Counted from the stretch's first letter, positions 27,260-37,434 are shown. The stretch: DNA of 64,000 bases from CAVVXX01 sp963707975 (GCA_963707975.1 OY970177.1:434001-498000); one strand, 5' to 3'. A program made the numbers and translations. Notes: generated from the letters alone by a model not told the origin.

Positions 27260-29221
27260 CTAGCTTGAGCCGCGCGCGTGCGCCATCCTGATCCGCACTT
27301 CCGTGCGCAAGACAGCGCCGGGTTCGAGGCTTCCTGGCAGCAAAATCGTTGTTGCGGGCACGGTCTCGCCGAACCATCCGGAATACAGGCTTGGCCACGG
27401 TCTTTTGCCCCGTATGAGCTCTGCTTTGGACCCAGAGGTGGCAATTCGCACCTCTCCATCTTCCAGCCTGATCACCGCTTCACCATCTTCGATACTGACA
27501 GCGAGAGATGGATGGATAAGGAACGCTGCTACCACGGAAAGCGGTTTGACCGCGCGTCCCACAAGCCCGTCCTCGATCAGGAAGCCGCCCTCGGCGTGAC
27601 TGAGCGTGCGCTCGTGATAAACGCCGAAGCGCCTTCGATAGCCGTCGTGGCGTGCCGTCACCGACCAATCCGGTCCAGATCGGAAATCCACAATTTGCGT
27701 CCGCGCCTTATGCCGCCAGTTGAACGGTCCTGCAGTCAGGCTCTGGCTTTCATCGCCCACGATCAGCGTATTGTGAGCGAAGCTGGAGCGCATCTGTTCG
27801 CGCAAGCTTCCGCCCGCATGATAAAGCCCTGTGCCCGCATCTATGATTACAGGTTGGGCGCCCACATGAAGCCAAACGGCAAGCGCGTCTGCGTGTCCGT
27901 GCGCGGCAAGCGGCGTAAAACCAAGCGGACCATGATCGAAGGTGAGCACGATCCCTCGCCCGCCTAGTGCCTCGCGCACAATGGTGTAACCGCCTTTGGA
28001 ATAATGAAACACGCCAATTGGTGCAGGAGCCAGGACCGCTTCGGGACTGTGAAACACGAGATCGCGGAAATGCGCGTCGCGCCTCGACCATGTCAAATCA
28101 GCAATGCCGAACACGCCAGCGATCGCGGCAGCAATGGAGGCGACATAGCGCCGCTCGCGCGCGTGGGACACGGCCACAACACGCCCCTCGTCATCATCGC
28201 CGATGCGCGGCGGTACACCCGCGCCATCGACCATAAGTGTCAGCTGGCGCGCAGCAGCGGCGATACGTTCCTGAGCCTCGGCTGTGAACAGACCAACGCC
28301 GTCATTGACAGCAGCGAAAGCCAGCATTTCCAGTACAAAGGCTGCATAGGTAGGCGACTGTTCCTTACCCGTGCCATCGGCGTGGAATTGCGAAAAAGGA
28401 GTGGCGGCAAGAATCCTGCGTCCCAGGTTGCACCAAGAAGTGGCTTGGGGCAGATCCGGCGCGATGAGGCCCGCGACCAGCAGCCCAAGCCCTTCAGCCA
28501 CGCGGTGGTTGTTCGCCGAAGAATAAAGCGATGGATAGCGTGCGAGCCAGAAGCCGTGCGCTGCCACGAAACTCCGCAGCCGGGTGCGTGCTTTCGCATC
28601 GAGTGCGGTACCTGCACCCGCCACCACAAAGGCGAGGCTGACGAGACGCAAGCCAAGTTCAATGCCGGAAGCCCAATTGACGCCGCGAAAGGGCGGGTTC
28701 GCATCCATCCAGGACGAGACAGCGTCTAACGCCCAGCGGGCAAGCGCGCGATCGCCGCGTCGCAAGCTTAGAGCCGCCACAGGTTGAAGAAATTGCAGCC
28801 GGTTCAGCTCCCAAACGAATTTGACGTCGCCAAGGCCTTGGCCGCTCCGGTAATCCACGTCGAAGCAATAGGTTTCCCTGCCCGGCCAACGGCCCCCGGT
28901 CTCCGGATCGAAATGCCACATCGCGGGATCAAGGCGGCGGACCAGCTCGCGAGGCCAAGTCTGCCCTAGAAGGGTTAGCGTTCCCGCAGAAAGAGCGTCA
29001 GCACCCGCCTGAAGCTGGTTAGCCAGAATCCCCGGCCAGTTATCCCTGAATGCGTTGCTGAGCGTTGGGATTGCAACTAGCGCGCCGTCGCCGACAGCAA
29101 AGCGCTTCCAGCCGCGCCTGTCGCGCCGAAACCCGGCGCGCCTCGCCTGCTCGGCGAAACGATGCGCGATCTCGCGCGGGCCCATGGTGGAGAGGCGCCG
29201 CGCATACCAGCCCAGCTTCAT
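27260..29221 (-). CDS. Heparinase II/III-family polysaccharide lyase
   Basis: 653 aa. An N-terminal alpha/alpha toroid (about residues 80-350) includes YSSANNHRVAEGLGLLVAG with the catalytic Asn-His. A beta-sandwich domain follows with LAAHGHADALAVWLHVG, the second His motif, and SSFAHNTLIVGDESQ. Lyases of this fold cut uronic-acid polymers; a nucleotide-sugar dehydrogenase two genes upstream could supply uronate for the polymer. No signal peptide is evident at the N-terminus (MKLGWYARRLSTMG), which is odd for a lyase and raises the question of where it acts. Confidence 0.87.
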   Translation of the reverse strand: MKLGWYARRLSTMGPREIAHRFAEQARRAGFRRDRRGWKRFAVGDGALVAIPTLSNAFRDNWPGILANQLQAGADALSAGTLTLLGQTWPRELVRRLDPAMWHFDPETGGRWPGRETYCFDVDYRSGQGLGDVKFVWELNRLQFLQPVAALSLRRGDRALARWALDAVSSWMDANPPFRGVNWASGIELGLRLVSLAFVVAGAGTALDAKARTRLRSFVAAHGFWLARYPSLYSSANNHRVAEGLGLLVAGLIAPDLPQATSWCNLGRRILAATPFSQFHADGTGKEQSPTYAAFVLEMLAFAAVNDGVGLFTAEAQERIAAAARQLTLMVDGAGVPPRIGDDDEGRVVAVSHARERRYVASIAAAIAGVFGIADLTWSRRDAHFRDLVFHSPEAVLAPAPIGVFHYSKGGYTIVREALGGRGIVLTFDHGPLGFTPLAAHGHADALAVWLHVGAQPVIIDAGTGLYHAGGSLREQMRSSFAHNTLIVGDESQSLTAGPFNWRHKARTQIVDFRSGPDWSVTARHDGYRRRFGVYHERTLSHAEGGFLIEDGLVGRAVKPLSVVAAFLIHPSLAVSIEDGEAVIRLEDGEVRIATSGSKAELIRGKRPWPSLYSGWFGETVPATTILLPGSLEPGAVLRTEVRIRMAHARGSS

Positions 29222-29225
29222 AAGA

Positions 29226-30512
29226 TCACGGTTTAACGCGGTTGAAGGCCGTCTCGTAGGCCGCGAGAAGTTTCGGCGGCTCGTGATCCCAGGACAATTC
29301 TTCGCGTACGCGCTTCAAACCAACAGCGCCCATGCGCGCGCGAGACTGCGGGTCGTCAAGTAGCGTGAGAATCTTGTCGCCGAAATCGGCGGTTTCGCCG
29401 TTGCGCGCGTAAAGCGAGGCCGCGCCAGCCGAAGCCCGGCCTTCGGTCAGGTCGAATTGCACAATGGGTTTTCCCAGAGCCATATATTCCATGATCTTGT
29501 TCATGGTGGATTTGTCGTTCATTGCGTTCGGCCGGTCCGGATTGACGCAGACGTCGGCGGTAGAGAGAACCGTGAAAAGTGCCGCGTCGTCAATGCGTCC
29601 CGTGAACGTTATCATGTCATTGAGTCCCATGCGCGCTGAAAGCGCGCGGATCGTCGCGAATTCGGGGCCGCTGCCGACAATGACGAATTGCACGTCCGCG
29701 CGGCCCTGCGCGCGGATGTGGGCCGCTGCTTGCAGCAGGAGGTCAAGGCCCTCCTGCCTGCCGATCACGCCGACATAAGCCACAAGAAAAGCACGGCCGT
29801 TCCTCCATTTTGCGTCGGGCGGATAGGGCCGCACGCGCGCGAGATCGGGCCCCGAGCGCACAACGAAGACGCGCTCCGGCTGCATGCGCCCGCGCTCGAT
29901 AGCGATGACGCGATAGGACTGGTTGGTGGCCAGCGAAACATCGGCAAGCGCGAAACTGAGCCGCTCGCATATCGCTGAGAGGCGCCAGAAAATGCCGCGG
30001 CGCTCAAATTTGGCTTCGTAGAGTTCCGGATTCAAATCGTGATGATCGAAAATGAAGCGTTTGTTGAAGAAGAATTTGTAAAAGGCACCAATAAGAAAAA
30101 TCAGGTCGGGCGGGTTGCAGGCATGCACGGCATCGAAGCCCCGGACGGACAGCACCTTGAGGCTGAGCACGAATTCCCAAAAAAGCGCCGCGCCATATTC
30201 GGTGATGTACCCCAGCACCCCGCGCGCTTCCGTGGGCAGCGGATGGCGATAGATATGAACGCCATCGAGAGTCTCAAAGCTTGCTTCAGCCCCCGGCCCT
30301 TTGGGGCAAATCACGGACACCTGGTAGCCGTTACCTACAAGCGCTGTCGCCTCGGACCAGACGCGACGGTCGAAGGGCACGGGAAGATTTTCGACGATGA
30401 TCAGCACGCGCCTGCCATGTGGGCCAGATTGCGGCGTAACGATAGGTGGCGCACGCGGAACGGTTAGCGGCCGGCTTTCGGCGGGGGAAGTCTTACGGGC
30501 GAGCAGCGCCAT
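29226..30512 (-). CDS. Glycosyltransferase family 4
   Basis: About 428 aa from ATG 30512, which has a GAGGGAAA ribosome-binding site and lies 18 bases after the dehydrogenase gene; a longer reading to 30590 would overlap that gene. N-terminal domain: VLIIVENLPVPFDRRVWSEATAL, FDAVHACNPPDLIFLIG, RFIFDHHDLNPELYEAKF. C-terminal GT-B donor domain: VAYVGVIGRQEGLDLLLQAA, FVIVGSGPEFATI, and NKIMEYMALGKPIVQFDL. It builds the EPS repeat unit; sugar unknown. Confidence 0.88.
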   Translation of the reverse strand: MALLARKTSPAESRPLTVPRAPPIVTPQSGPHGRRVLIIVENLPVPFDRRVWSEATALVGNGYQVSVICPKGPGAEASFETLDGVHIYRHPLPTEARGVLGYITEYGAALFWEFVLSLKVLSVRGFDAVHACNPPDLIFLIGAFYKFFFNKRFIFDHHDLNPELYEAKFERRGIFWRLSAICERLSFALADVSLATNQSYRVIAIERGRMQPERVFVVRSGPDLARVRPYPPDAKWRNGRAFLVAYVGVIGRQEGLDLLLQAAAHIRAQGRADVQFVIVGSGPEFATIRALSARMGLNDMITFTGRIDDAALFTVLSTADVCVNPDRPNAMNDKSTMNKIMEYMALGKPIVQFDLTEGRASAGAASLYARNGETADFGDKILTLLDDPQSRARMGAVGLKRVREELSWDHEPPKLLAAYETAFNRVKP

Positions 30513-30529
30513 GAATTTCCCTCGCGCCC

Positions 30530-31792
30530 TTACGCCAGCGTATTGATGTCGACGATGCGCGCAGCGCGCAGCGAAAGCTCGTTCGCCCAACCCCGGTTGT
30601 CTATGACGAGATCGAAGCTTTCGGTTTCAGTCGTGGTTTTCGGAATCAGCAGCTTGCGCAAGGTCGGCAAATTGGAGAACGCGTAACCCAGGTTTTGGCC
30701 CAGCAACTTCGCGGGCTCAAGATGCGGGTCGTAAATGGAAAGAGCGAAATTGGCCTGCAAAAGCTTGCGCGCAAGATCGATATTGGGGCTTTCGCGCACA
30801 TCGTCGCTATCGGCTTTGAAGGCTAGCCCGATCATCAACACCTTGGCGCCGGGCGCGAGATCCCTGGTGCACAGTTCAAACAGGAAATTCTTGTGCGCCT
30901 CATTCGAGCGCAGTAATGAATTGACCAGATGCGTGTGCGCGCCAGCGTCGTCGGCGATATGCTGTAACGCGCGGATATCCTTGGGCAGGCATGAGCCACC
31001 GAAGGCGCCGCCGGGACGAAAATAGCGGGGCGAAATGTTTAGCTTGGTGTCGGAAACGAAAATCTCGTGCACGGTCTTGGCGCTGACGCCGAGGCGCTGA
31101 CACACACGGCCGACCTCGTTCGCGAAAGCCACCTTAACGGCATGAAACGAATTGTCGACGAACTTGGTAAGCTCCGCCTCGCGATAGCGTGTGCAGAACA
31201 GGGGCGCTTTCAAATCGGTGTTAATGATATCCAGTTTGAGGCATAGCTTGCCGTCTTTGGTGCCGACAACGATTTTGGGCGGGTTGAAGTAATCCTCCAC
31301 AGCGCTCGCCTCGCGCAGGAATTCCGGGTTGTAGACCAGCTCCACGCGGTCGATGCGGTTCTTCAGCGTCTGCTCGAAGACAGGCTGGATCAACTCCTCC
31401 ATCGTGCCGGGACGGAAAGTGGAGCGGTATACAACGGTCAATGGGTTGCTGCGCGCGCGATCAAGCTGCCTCGCTATCTGGCGCGACACTTCGGCTATGA
31501 AGCTCACATTGTGCGAGCCGTCGGGAAGGCTAGGCGTGCCGACGCAGACAATCGCCATCTCGGAAGCAAGAATGGCAGCGGCAGAATCCTTGGCGGCCTT
31601 GAGGCGGCCCTCGTCAACCGCCTGCTTTACCAGATCGGCGAGCCCAGGCTCAGCAATGGGCGAGCGGCCGGCGTTTACAGTTGCGATTTTTTCTTCGCTG
31701 ATATCGACGCCGATGACGTCGTGGCCTTTGCGCGCCAGGCACGCCGCCGATGTCATGCCCACATAGCCTAAGCCGAACACCGTGATCTTCAT
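30530..31792 (-). CDS. Nucleotide-sugar 6-dehydrogenase (UDP-glucose/GDP-mannose type)
   Basis: 420-aa NAD-dependent enzyme that oxidises a sugar nucleotide to the uronate. It shows ITVFGLGYVGMTSAACLA for NAD, the catalytic Cys in FGGSCLPKDIRAL, VYNPEFLREASAVEDYFNPPKI and AFKADSDDVRESPNI. YFRPGGAFGGSCLPKD resembles AlgD (GDP-mannose dehydrogenase) more than Ugd, but the two cannot be separated by eye. The product would feed a uronic-acid-containing EPS. It lies 41 bases after the sugar transferase gene. Confidence 0.9.
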   Translation of the reverse strand: MKITVFGLGYVGMTSAACLARKGHDVIGVDISEEKIATVNAGRSPIAEPGLADLVKQAVDEGRLKAAKDSAAAILASEMAIVCVGTPSLPDGSHNVSFIAEVSRQIARQLDRARSNPLTVVYRSTFRPGTMEELIQPVFEQTLKNRIDRVELVYNPEFLREASAVEDYFNPPKIVVGTKDGKLCLKLDIINTDLKAPLFCTRYREAELTKFVDNSFHAVKVAFANEVGRVCQRLGVSAKTVHEIFVSDTKLNISPRYFRPGGAFGGSCLPKDIRALQHIADDAGAHTHLVNSLLRSNEAHKNFLFELCTRDLAPGAKVLMIGLAFKADSDDVRESPNIDLARKLLQANFALSIYDPHLEPAKLLGQNLGYAFSNLPTLRKLLIPKTTTETESFDLVIDNRGWANELSLRAARIVDINTLA

Positions 31793-31833
31793 GGCCCGAA
31801 CCGATGTTTCCGTTTGCGGGCGCTCGGCGCCCG

Positions 31834-33363
31834 TCAGTATGCGTTGTCGCCGCGCAAAACCACCACGATCGTCAGGAAAAGGATTTTGACATCCAGCCAG
31901 AGGCTGATGTTCTTTGCATACCAGATGTCATGCTCGATGCGTGCGCGCATAGCGTCGTTGGACGCCGTTTCTCCACGATAGCCGTTCACCTGCGCCCAGC
32001 CGGTCATGCCGGGCTTCACGTGCTGGCGAATTTCGTAATTGTCGATCAGCCCCGTATAGAGCTCATCATGGGCCACCGCGTGCGGCCTGGGACCGACTAG
32101 CGACATTTCACCGCCAAGCACGTTGAAGAGTTGCGGCAGCTCGTCCAGGCTCCACTTGCGCAGCAAGCGCCCCACCCGCGTTACCCGCTGGTCATTCTTT
32201 TGCGCCTGCCGGATCACCGGCCCGTCTTCCAGGATGCTCATAGTGCGGAACTTGAAAATCGAGAACGGCTCGCCGCGATAGCCAAGCCGCCGTTGGCGGA
32301 AGAACACTGGTCCCGAGGAGCCGGATTTGATCGCTGCTGCGATAATCAGGAATAGGGGCGATATCAGTATCAGCACGGGAACCACGACAGCGATATCCAT
32401 GAGGCGCTTGAGAATGGTTTGGGCGCGGTTGAGCGGCGTCTTCTGGAATTCGACGGCATAAAGGCCGCCCACACTGCGAACCGGCAGATGCAGCATATGC
32501 TCGACTGCAGGCTCGGGCACCACGCGCACGGCCCGCGGCAGCAATTGCAGCGCATGCACGATGTCGGTGATTTGCTCCGACGACAAACTCTCTGCCGCAA
32601 CGCAGATGTCTCCAGGGCCGCAGCTGCGCGCAATATTGAACAGTCGGTTGCGGAACTGAGACAGCGTCACTTCCCATTTTTCGTGTTGAGTGCCAGTGTC
32701 GATGGTGACTATGGTGGGCCGTTGATACCCCGTTTCGCGCAATTCCAATGCAAGCCGCTCAAGCCCCACGCTTCCCTTTGCGCCTACGACGAGCACATCA
32801 TCGGCCATCAGCGTGGTTGGACGACGGGCCAACGCCATAATGCGAGGCGAGTTGATGCGAATGCCGATGATGGCGATCTCGCCAAGTACGAAGAAGCTCA
32901 GCATGGCGCCACGGGAAAGTAGTTCGCTCGCCTTTAGAGCGAAGGCAACGAAAGTTATGAGAAAGGCGATCCCCACCCAAACCATGGTGACGTCGCGTAA
33001 AGCATCCCAGCCATTTGGACGGCGCAGACGCCGGTCGCTTTCCAGCAGGCGCATCGCCCCGAAATAAAGTGCGCCCGCGAGCACGCCAACGGCTGTGAAG
33101 GCCCTTATGGGGCCAAGAACGCCCAAGAAAATTTCGTGATAGCAGAGACCACCAGCCACGCTTGCCATAACGACGGCTGCGGCTTCAAAGAGGGTGAGCA
33201 AAATCCAGCCGCTGGTGCGCGACGATGCAAAGCGCGCATGCGCGGAATTCGCGCGCGTTCCGTCCCCAGGCTGGTTGCTCCAGCGCCGTTCGGCAGTACG
33301 CGCATGGTAACCACCATCGCGGACGACAGCCGCGACGGGCTCCACATTCAGATCACCCCTCAC
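31834..33363 (-). CDS. Undecaprenyl-phosphate sugar phosphotransferase (WcaJ/ExoY-like)
   Basis: 509-aa initiating enzyme that puts the first sugar-1-phosphate on undecaprenyl phosphate. Four N-terminal membrane helices, a central CoA-binding-like domain (DDVLVVGAKGSVGLERLA), then the catalytic domain: KRLMDIAVVVPVLILISPLFL reentrant helix, GPVFFRQRRLGYRGEPFSIFKFRTM, and SLDELPQLFNVLGGEMSLVGPRP. Length matches full WcaJ-type proteins. It heads the minus-strand run of dehydrogenase, GT4, lyase and methyltransferase. Confidence 0.92.
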   Translation of the reverse strand: MRGDLNVEPVAAVVRDGGYHARTAERRWSNQPGDGTRANSAHARFASSRTSGWILLTLFEAAAVVMASVAGGLCYHEIFLGVLGPIRAFTAVGVLAGALYFGAMRLLESDRRLRRPNGWDALRDVTMVWVGIAFLITFVAFALKASELLSRGAMLSFFVLGEIAIIGIRINSPRIMALARRPTTLMADDVLVVGAKGSVGLERLALELRETGYQRPTIVTIDTGTQHEKWEVTLSQFRNRLFNIARSCGPGDICVAAESLSSEQITDIVHALQLLPRAVRVVPEPAVEHMLHLPVRSVGGLYAVEFQKTPLNRAQTILKRLMDIAVVVPVLILISPLFLIIAAAIKSGSSGPVFFRQRRLGYRGEPFSIFKFRTMSILEDGPVIRQAQKNDQRVTRVGRLLRKWSLDELPQLFNVLGGEMSLVGPRPHAVAHDELYTGLIDNYEIRQHVKPGMTGWAQVNGYRGETASNDAMRARIEHDIWYAKNISLWLDVKILFLTIVVVLRGDNAY

Positions 33364-33509
33364 CCCAACGCTCCCACTTCACCCAAGAGCAGGCAGTGTT
33401 GTTTTTATTCCTGCTCCAAGCTGGCACATCCTAAGCAAGCGCCTGACAATTCTCCACCATTCAGGCGCGCAAAAGCCGCGACTTTTTTGGTATTCCGTTC
33501 ATGTTGGTT

Positions 33510-33529
33510 AAAAACCGCAGATGCTGCGG
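33510..33529 (-). terminator. Probable intrinsic terminator after the Wzc-like gene
   Basis: Read on the minus strand, a CCGCAG-CAT-CTGCGG hairpin is followed by five T residues, 108 bases past the kinase stop. It would separate the export genes from the sugar-transferase run. A further 8-base inverted repeat (GCGCCTGA/TCAGGCGC, 33439-33468, 14-base loop) lies beyond it without a U tract and may be an operator. Confidence 0.5.
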
Positions 33530-33637
33530 GCGGTTAAGCTTGTCGACCACGCTGTGGCGCAAAAGCCGCGCGTGGGAAAAGACTGTCTCGCGTCAAAATC
33601 CGGCAGCCAGAAGTAAATGAACCGCACGGAATCCGGA

Positions 33638-35992
33638 TTAGCTGCCGTAATATTTGTTATAGAAGGAATAATCCTGATAGCCGTAGCTGTAATACCGGAA
33701 CCGCTTTAAATCCGCGCGCGAAAGCGCCACTCCGGCAATACTCGCGTGAATGTCACGAAGCGAACGAATAGCGCTGACAACTGCATCGCGCGGCGTTTTT
33801 TCCCAGCGCACCACGAACACCACCGCGTCGGCCAAACGCGCAAGCACTTTGGCGTCATTGACAGGAAGAATGGGTGGCGAGTCGATGATGACAAGGTCGA
33901 AGGCGCTCCGCAACGCGCCGACCAATTCTTGCATCTGCCCTGCGTTCATGATGTCCCCGGGGCTGGGTGAGCCCTTCTGGCAAGGAAGAATGACCACAGA
34001 CGAATTCGCGTCTTTGATGACGCATTGTTCGAGCGAGCGCCGCGCGCTGAGAACCTCTGTCAAACCGTGCCGCCAGTGCCGGCACCCCGCCACTTCGGCA
34101 ACCGCAGGCTGGCGCGTATCGCAATCCAAGACAATGACTTTGGCGCCACCACGTGCTGCAGTGCGCGCAAGGCTCACGGCCAATGTCGTCTTTCCTTCGT
34201 TCGGAACCGCCGAGGTGACCGCAACCACCTTCGGTTTGCGTTCGGGATCCGTCAGCATCAAACTCAATTGCAGGCCGCGTATGGCTTCCGCATAGGAAGA
34301 CATCGGCCTCTTCACCACCATGTTGGCGATACGAGAACCCAATCCGCCGGTATTCCTGACTTCGGGCACTGTCGCGAGAACGGAGTAACCGGCCATGGCT
34401 TCCACCTGAGCCGCAGTGCGGAAGCCGTAATCGAATTTCTCGATCACAAACGCCAGCAACAGACCAAGAAAGAGCGCGCCTGGGGTAATGACGGCGGCGG
34501 CCAGCTTCTTGTTGGGATAACTTGGCGCTGAGGGCATTTCCGCACGCGAGATCACGCGTGCATCGGCAGACTGAATGCCTTCCTGCCCGCGTGTCTCGTT
34601 CAGCCGCGCCATGAACGCCTCATACATCGCGCGCGCAGATTTTGCAGAAGACTCAAGCGCGCCCAACTGGACCTTGGACTTGTTCTGCGCCATCGATTGC
34701 GCTTCGAGCTGCTCCAGGCTCTGTTTCAGGGCATCCGTATGGGCCTGCGCCACGCTGACGTCGCTGGCCAGGGACTGGATGACACGATGGGTTTCCTCGC
34801 CGATTTTGGCACCCAAATTGCCCATCTGCGATTTTATATCGAGCATCTTGGGATGCCGGGGCCCGTATTTGGTCGCAAGCTCGCCTTCCTGCCGCGCCAG
34901 ATCGACTTCCTGACTGCGCAGCTGGGCAATAAGCGGCGACGCCACCACCTGCGAGACATCGGCCGCGTGACCAGTGCGGGCCAGCTCTTCGACGCGATCA
35001 TAAATGGCCTTTTTCTCGGCTAGCGCCGAGTTGGCGGCAATGATCTGACCGTTGAGGTCGCCGATCTGCTGATCAAGCGTGGAGACACCTGCTGAAGTCT
35101 CGGTGATATTGTTCACGGCCTTATATTGCTGAACAGCCGCATCGGCAGCCTGTGCCTGGCGCGACAGTTCCTGTATACGATCCGAAAGCCATTGCGTGGT
35201 CTTTTTCGTCGCCTCGAATTTCGCGTTGAGCTGATCTTCGACATATTCATCCGCAATCGAATTGCAGATGCGCGCTGCCTTTTCCGGGTCGACGGATGCG
35301 AAGCTGACCTTCATGGCCGTGGAAAGGCCGATGGGCTCGACAGCGATCCTGCTCAGGAATTTGTCTATGGCGGCATTGCGCGCGAGGTCCATGCTTTTGG
35401 CATCAAACTCGGGCCGCGACAATCCGGGAAACCAGAACCGCGGGTTGATGTATTTCAGAGCGGTATTCATGTCCGGCAGGTTCACGGTCATGCCTTTTAT
35501 AGAGACCGGAATGACGTGCGGGCCACCGGCTTCGGGTTTTGGAAGTGCGGGCAGCCAATAGCGGGGATGGAGATATTTCAGGAATGACGACCAGCTGGCC
35601 GCATCGGGATTGAACTCGCCATCCTGCATCAGTTTGAGTTTGTCGATGACGCGGCCAGCAAGATTGCGGGAGGTCAGGATCTCGACCTGATTGCGAATTG
35701 AGGTCGGATCGGTGGGCAGGCCGGAGAGTACCTCGGAAACATCAGCGACATTGTTTTTACGCTGATCAAGCATGACGACAGCATTGGCGGTGTAGAGCGG
35801 CGTGAGTTGGCTGATAATGCCAACGGCTAACGCGACAACAACGAATGCCGTAACAGCGATGATCTTCCAGCGCACGCGCAGGAATAGCAGAAGATGCGAA
35901 AGATCATACCCGTTGTAATCGTCCCGCGCGTTCTCGATACTAGGCTCGAGCACATATGAACCGGACGTCGTAAGACGCTCTTGCGCTGACAT
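33638..35992 (-). CDS. Wzc-type polysaccharide co-polymerase/tyrosine autokinase
   Basis: About 784 aa from ATG 35992, which has a strong AAAGGA ribosome-binding site; an in-frame start at 36070 is less likely. The Wzz domain spans two membrane helices (VRWKIIAVTAFVVVALAVGII near the N-terminus and PGALFLGLLLAFVIEKFDYG) around a coiled-coil periplasmic part. The BY-kinase has Walker A TSAVPNEGKTTLAVSL, A' VIVLDCDTRQP and B DLVIIDSPPILPVNDAKV. The last 19 residues hold eight Tyr (YYSYGYQDYSFYNKYY), the autophosphorylation cluster. It controls chain length and export together with the Wza homologue. Confidence 0.92.
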   Translation of the reverse strand: MSAQERLTTSGSYVLEPSIENARDDYNGYDLSHLLLFLRVRWKIIAVTAFVVVALAVGIISQLTPLYTANAVVMLDQRKNNVADVSEVLSGLPTDPTSIRNQVEILTSRNLAGRVIDKLKLMQDGEFNPDAASWSSFLKYLHPRYWLPALPKPEAGGPHVIPVSIKGMTVNLPDMNTALKYINPRFWFPGLSRPEFDAKSMDLARNAAIDKFLSRIAVEPIGLSTAMKVSFASVDPEKAARICNSIADEYVEDQLNAKFEATKKTTQWLSDRIQELSRQAQAADAAVQQYKAVNNITETSAGVSTLDQQIGDLNGQIIAANSALAEKKAIYDRVEELARTGHAADVSQVVASPLIAQLRSQEVDLARQEGELATKYGPRHPKMLDIKSQMGNLGAKIGEETHRVIQSLASDVSVAQAHTDALKQSLEQLEAQSMAQNKSKVQLGALESSAKSARAMYEAFMARLNETRGQEGIQSADARVISRAEMPSAPSYPNKKLAAAVITPGALFLGLLLAFVIEKFDYGFRTAAQVEAMAGYSVLATVPEVRNTGGLGSRIANMVVKRPMSSYAEAIRGLQLSLMLTDPERKPKVVAVTSAVPNEGKTTLAVSLARTAARGGAKVIVLDCDTRQPAVAEVAGCRHWRHGLTEVLSARRSLEQCVIKDANSSVVILPCQKGSPSPGDIMNAGQMQELVGALRSAFDLVIIDSPPILPVNDAKVLARLADAVVFVVRWEKTPRDAVVSAIRSLRDIHASIAGVALSRADLKRFRYYSYGYQDYSFYNKYYGS

Positions 35993-36084
35993 TCCTTTCC
36001 ACCCTCCCAAATAGACCGCTTGAAGCGATTCTTGTCTTGTTTTTGTTTTTGGCGCGGCTGGCATGGCCACCGCGCGTGCAGAAT

Positions 36085-37434
36085 TCAGATCTGCAATCTT
36101 AAGCCTAGGCTGACCAGGTTATCGGTATATCCGACACCGGGCGATGTGGACGATCTCTGGCTCCAATCGTAGTTAAGGTTGAGGCTGGCATAGCGGTCCA
36201 GAAGGAATTTCAGTCCCACGCCAGCGTCTGGCATGCGGTCGGTGCGCGACGTGCCAACGAAGCGGCCCTCGGTGTATTGGAGATGCGCCTGTCCGATCAG
36301 ATTGTAGAGAATCTCGAAATCGGCGCTGGCGCCTATGTTTCTGTCATCGGCCACCGATGCCCCAACAATGATGACATTCTCAAGCTGGCGCTGTCCGGTT
36401 ATGTGAAACGTCAGCCTTGGCGTCGCGTACCAGTCTAGATTCAAGCCGTAATTAAATCCCGTGACATCCGGCAATGGCGTGGGAACGTTCTGGCTGAAAT
36501 TCTGCTGCAGGTAGCCCGCGAAAACCTCACCAGCGATCAGATGCGTCACCTGCACATCCACACCGCCATCAACACGGTATCCGTTTGAGGAACGGTGCAG
36601 TCCGGAGCGATCGAAATCCTGGTCGTACTGGCGCGTGTCATACGACCCGCGCAGAAATACCGAGTAACCGGGTGAGAAATCGTAGAATGCCTTCGCATAT
36701 GCCTGATATTCGTCGAGATCCCGGTCGTGATTGTTGATCGTGCCGCCACCGAGCGCCGCAGTGTTCAGCCAGTCGTAACGGTCGTAGCTGCCGCCTAAGG
36801 TGATACCCAGGCGGTTGGGCTGGAATGTGCTGCTAACGTCGGCGTGTGTCTGGTGATAGCGATTGGGCTTGGCTTGAAAACCAATCAGATTGTTGGGGGA
36901 AGACCAAGGCTCATGCGTTTCAGAATAGTATGCACCGGCCGATACGACTGCGGCGTGGGAGATGTCCAAACGCCCGTCTCCGCCGACATTCCAGTCTGTC
37001 AGGTCTTCCGCGCTGAAGCGGGAATAGTTGTAATAATCGGCGCCGCTGTAAAGCTCGAGAAAATGCCGGCCCCATTGCGACTGGAGTTTGAGCTCCGGCG
37101 TCGCCTCGAAAAAGTAATCGTCCTGGTCCGTGGGCTGGCGGAAAACGTTGCTGTCGTAATTCTCGCTGAGCTGCAATTCCGGGAACAGGCGAAAGCCGCC
37201 AAGAGGAATTCCCTTGGCGTCATATTCTGGGCGCGGCCGGTTCATTACGCCTTCATTCTGTGCGGTCGTGCTGACGTTATCGGGCGCCGAATTATCTGGC
37301 GTGCCGGTAGGCATTGTTGGGCCATTGGACGCGCCATCGCCATCATCGGCGAGAGCCGGAGCGTTGGCCGCCGCTAGCAATACCGACGAACCCATCAGTG
37401 CGAATACAATCGCGGCTAAGCGCATGCCCCTCAC
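36085..37434 (-). CDS. Outer-membrane beta-barrel protein of the EPS locus
   Basis: 449 aa with a signal peptide (SSVLLAAANAPALA). The mature protein is a run of amphipathic strands rich in Tyr, Asp and Asn (FRLFPELQLSENYDSNVFRQ, QWGRHFLELYSGADYYNYSRF) and ends in a strand with a terminal hydrophobic residue (NLVSLGLRLQI), as expected of a BAM substrate. Similar barrels (BBP2/EpsL-like) stand next to Wzc/Wza genes and may help secrete the polymer. It lies 92 bases before the Wzc-like gene on the same strand. Confidence 0.8.
   Translation of the reverse strand: MRGMRLAAIVFALMGSSVLLAAANAPALADDGDGASNGPTMPTGTPDNSAPDNVSTTAQNEGVMNRPRPEYDAKGIPLGGFRLFPELQLSENYDSNVFRQPTDQDDYFFEATPELKLQSQWGRHFLELYSGADYYNYSRFSAEDLTDWNVGGDGRLDISHAAVVSAGAYYSETHEPWSSPNNLIGFQAKPNRYHQTHADVSSTFQPNRLGITLGGSYDRYDWLNTAALGGGTINNHDRDLDEYQAYAKAFYDFSPGYSVFLRGSYDTRQYDQDFDRSGLHRSSNGYRVDGGVDVQVTHLIAGEVFAGYLQQNFSQNVPTPLPDVTGFNYGLNLDWYATPRLTFHITGQRQLENVIIVGASVADDRNIGASADFEILYNLIGQAHLQYTEGRFVGTSRTDRMPDAGVGLKFLLDRYASLNLNYDWSQRSSTSPGVGYTDNLVSLGLRLQI

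Noticed and set aside
33439..33468. Second hairpin near the Wzc terminator as another terminator
   Set aside because: The 14-base loop and lack of a T run on either strand argue against it.
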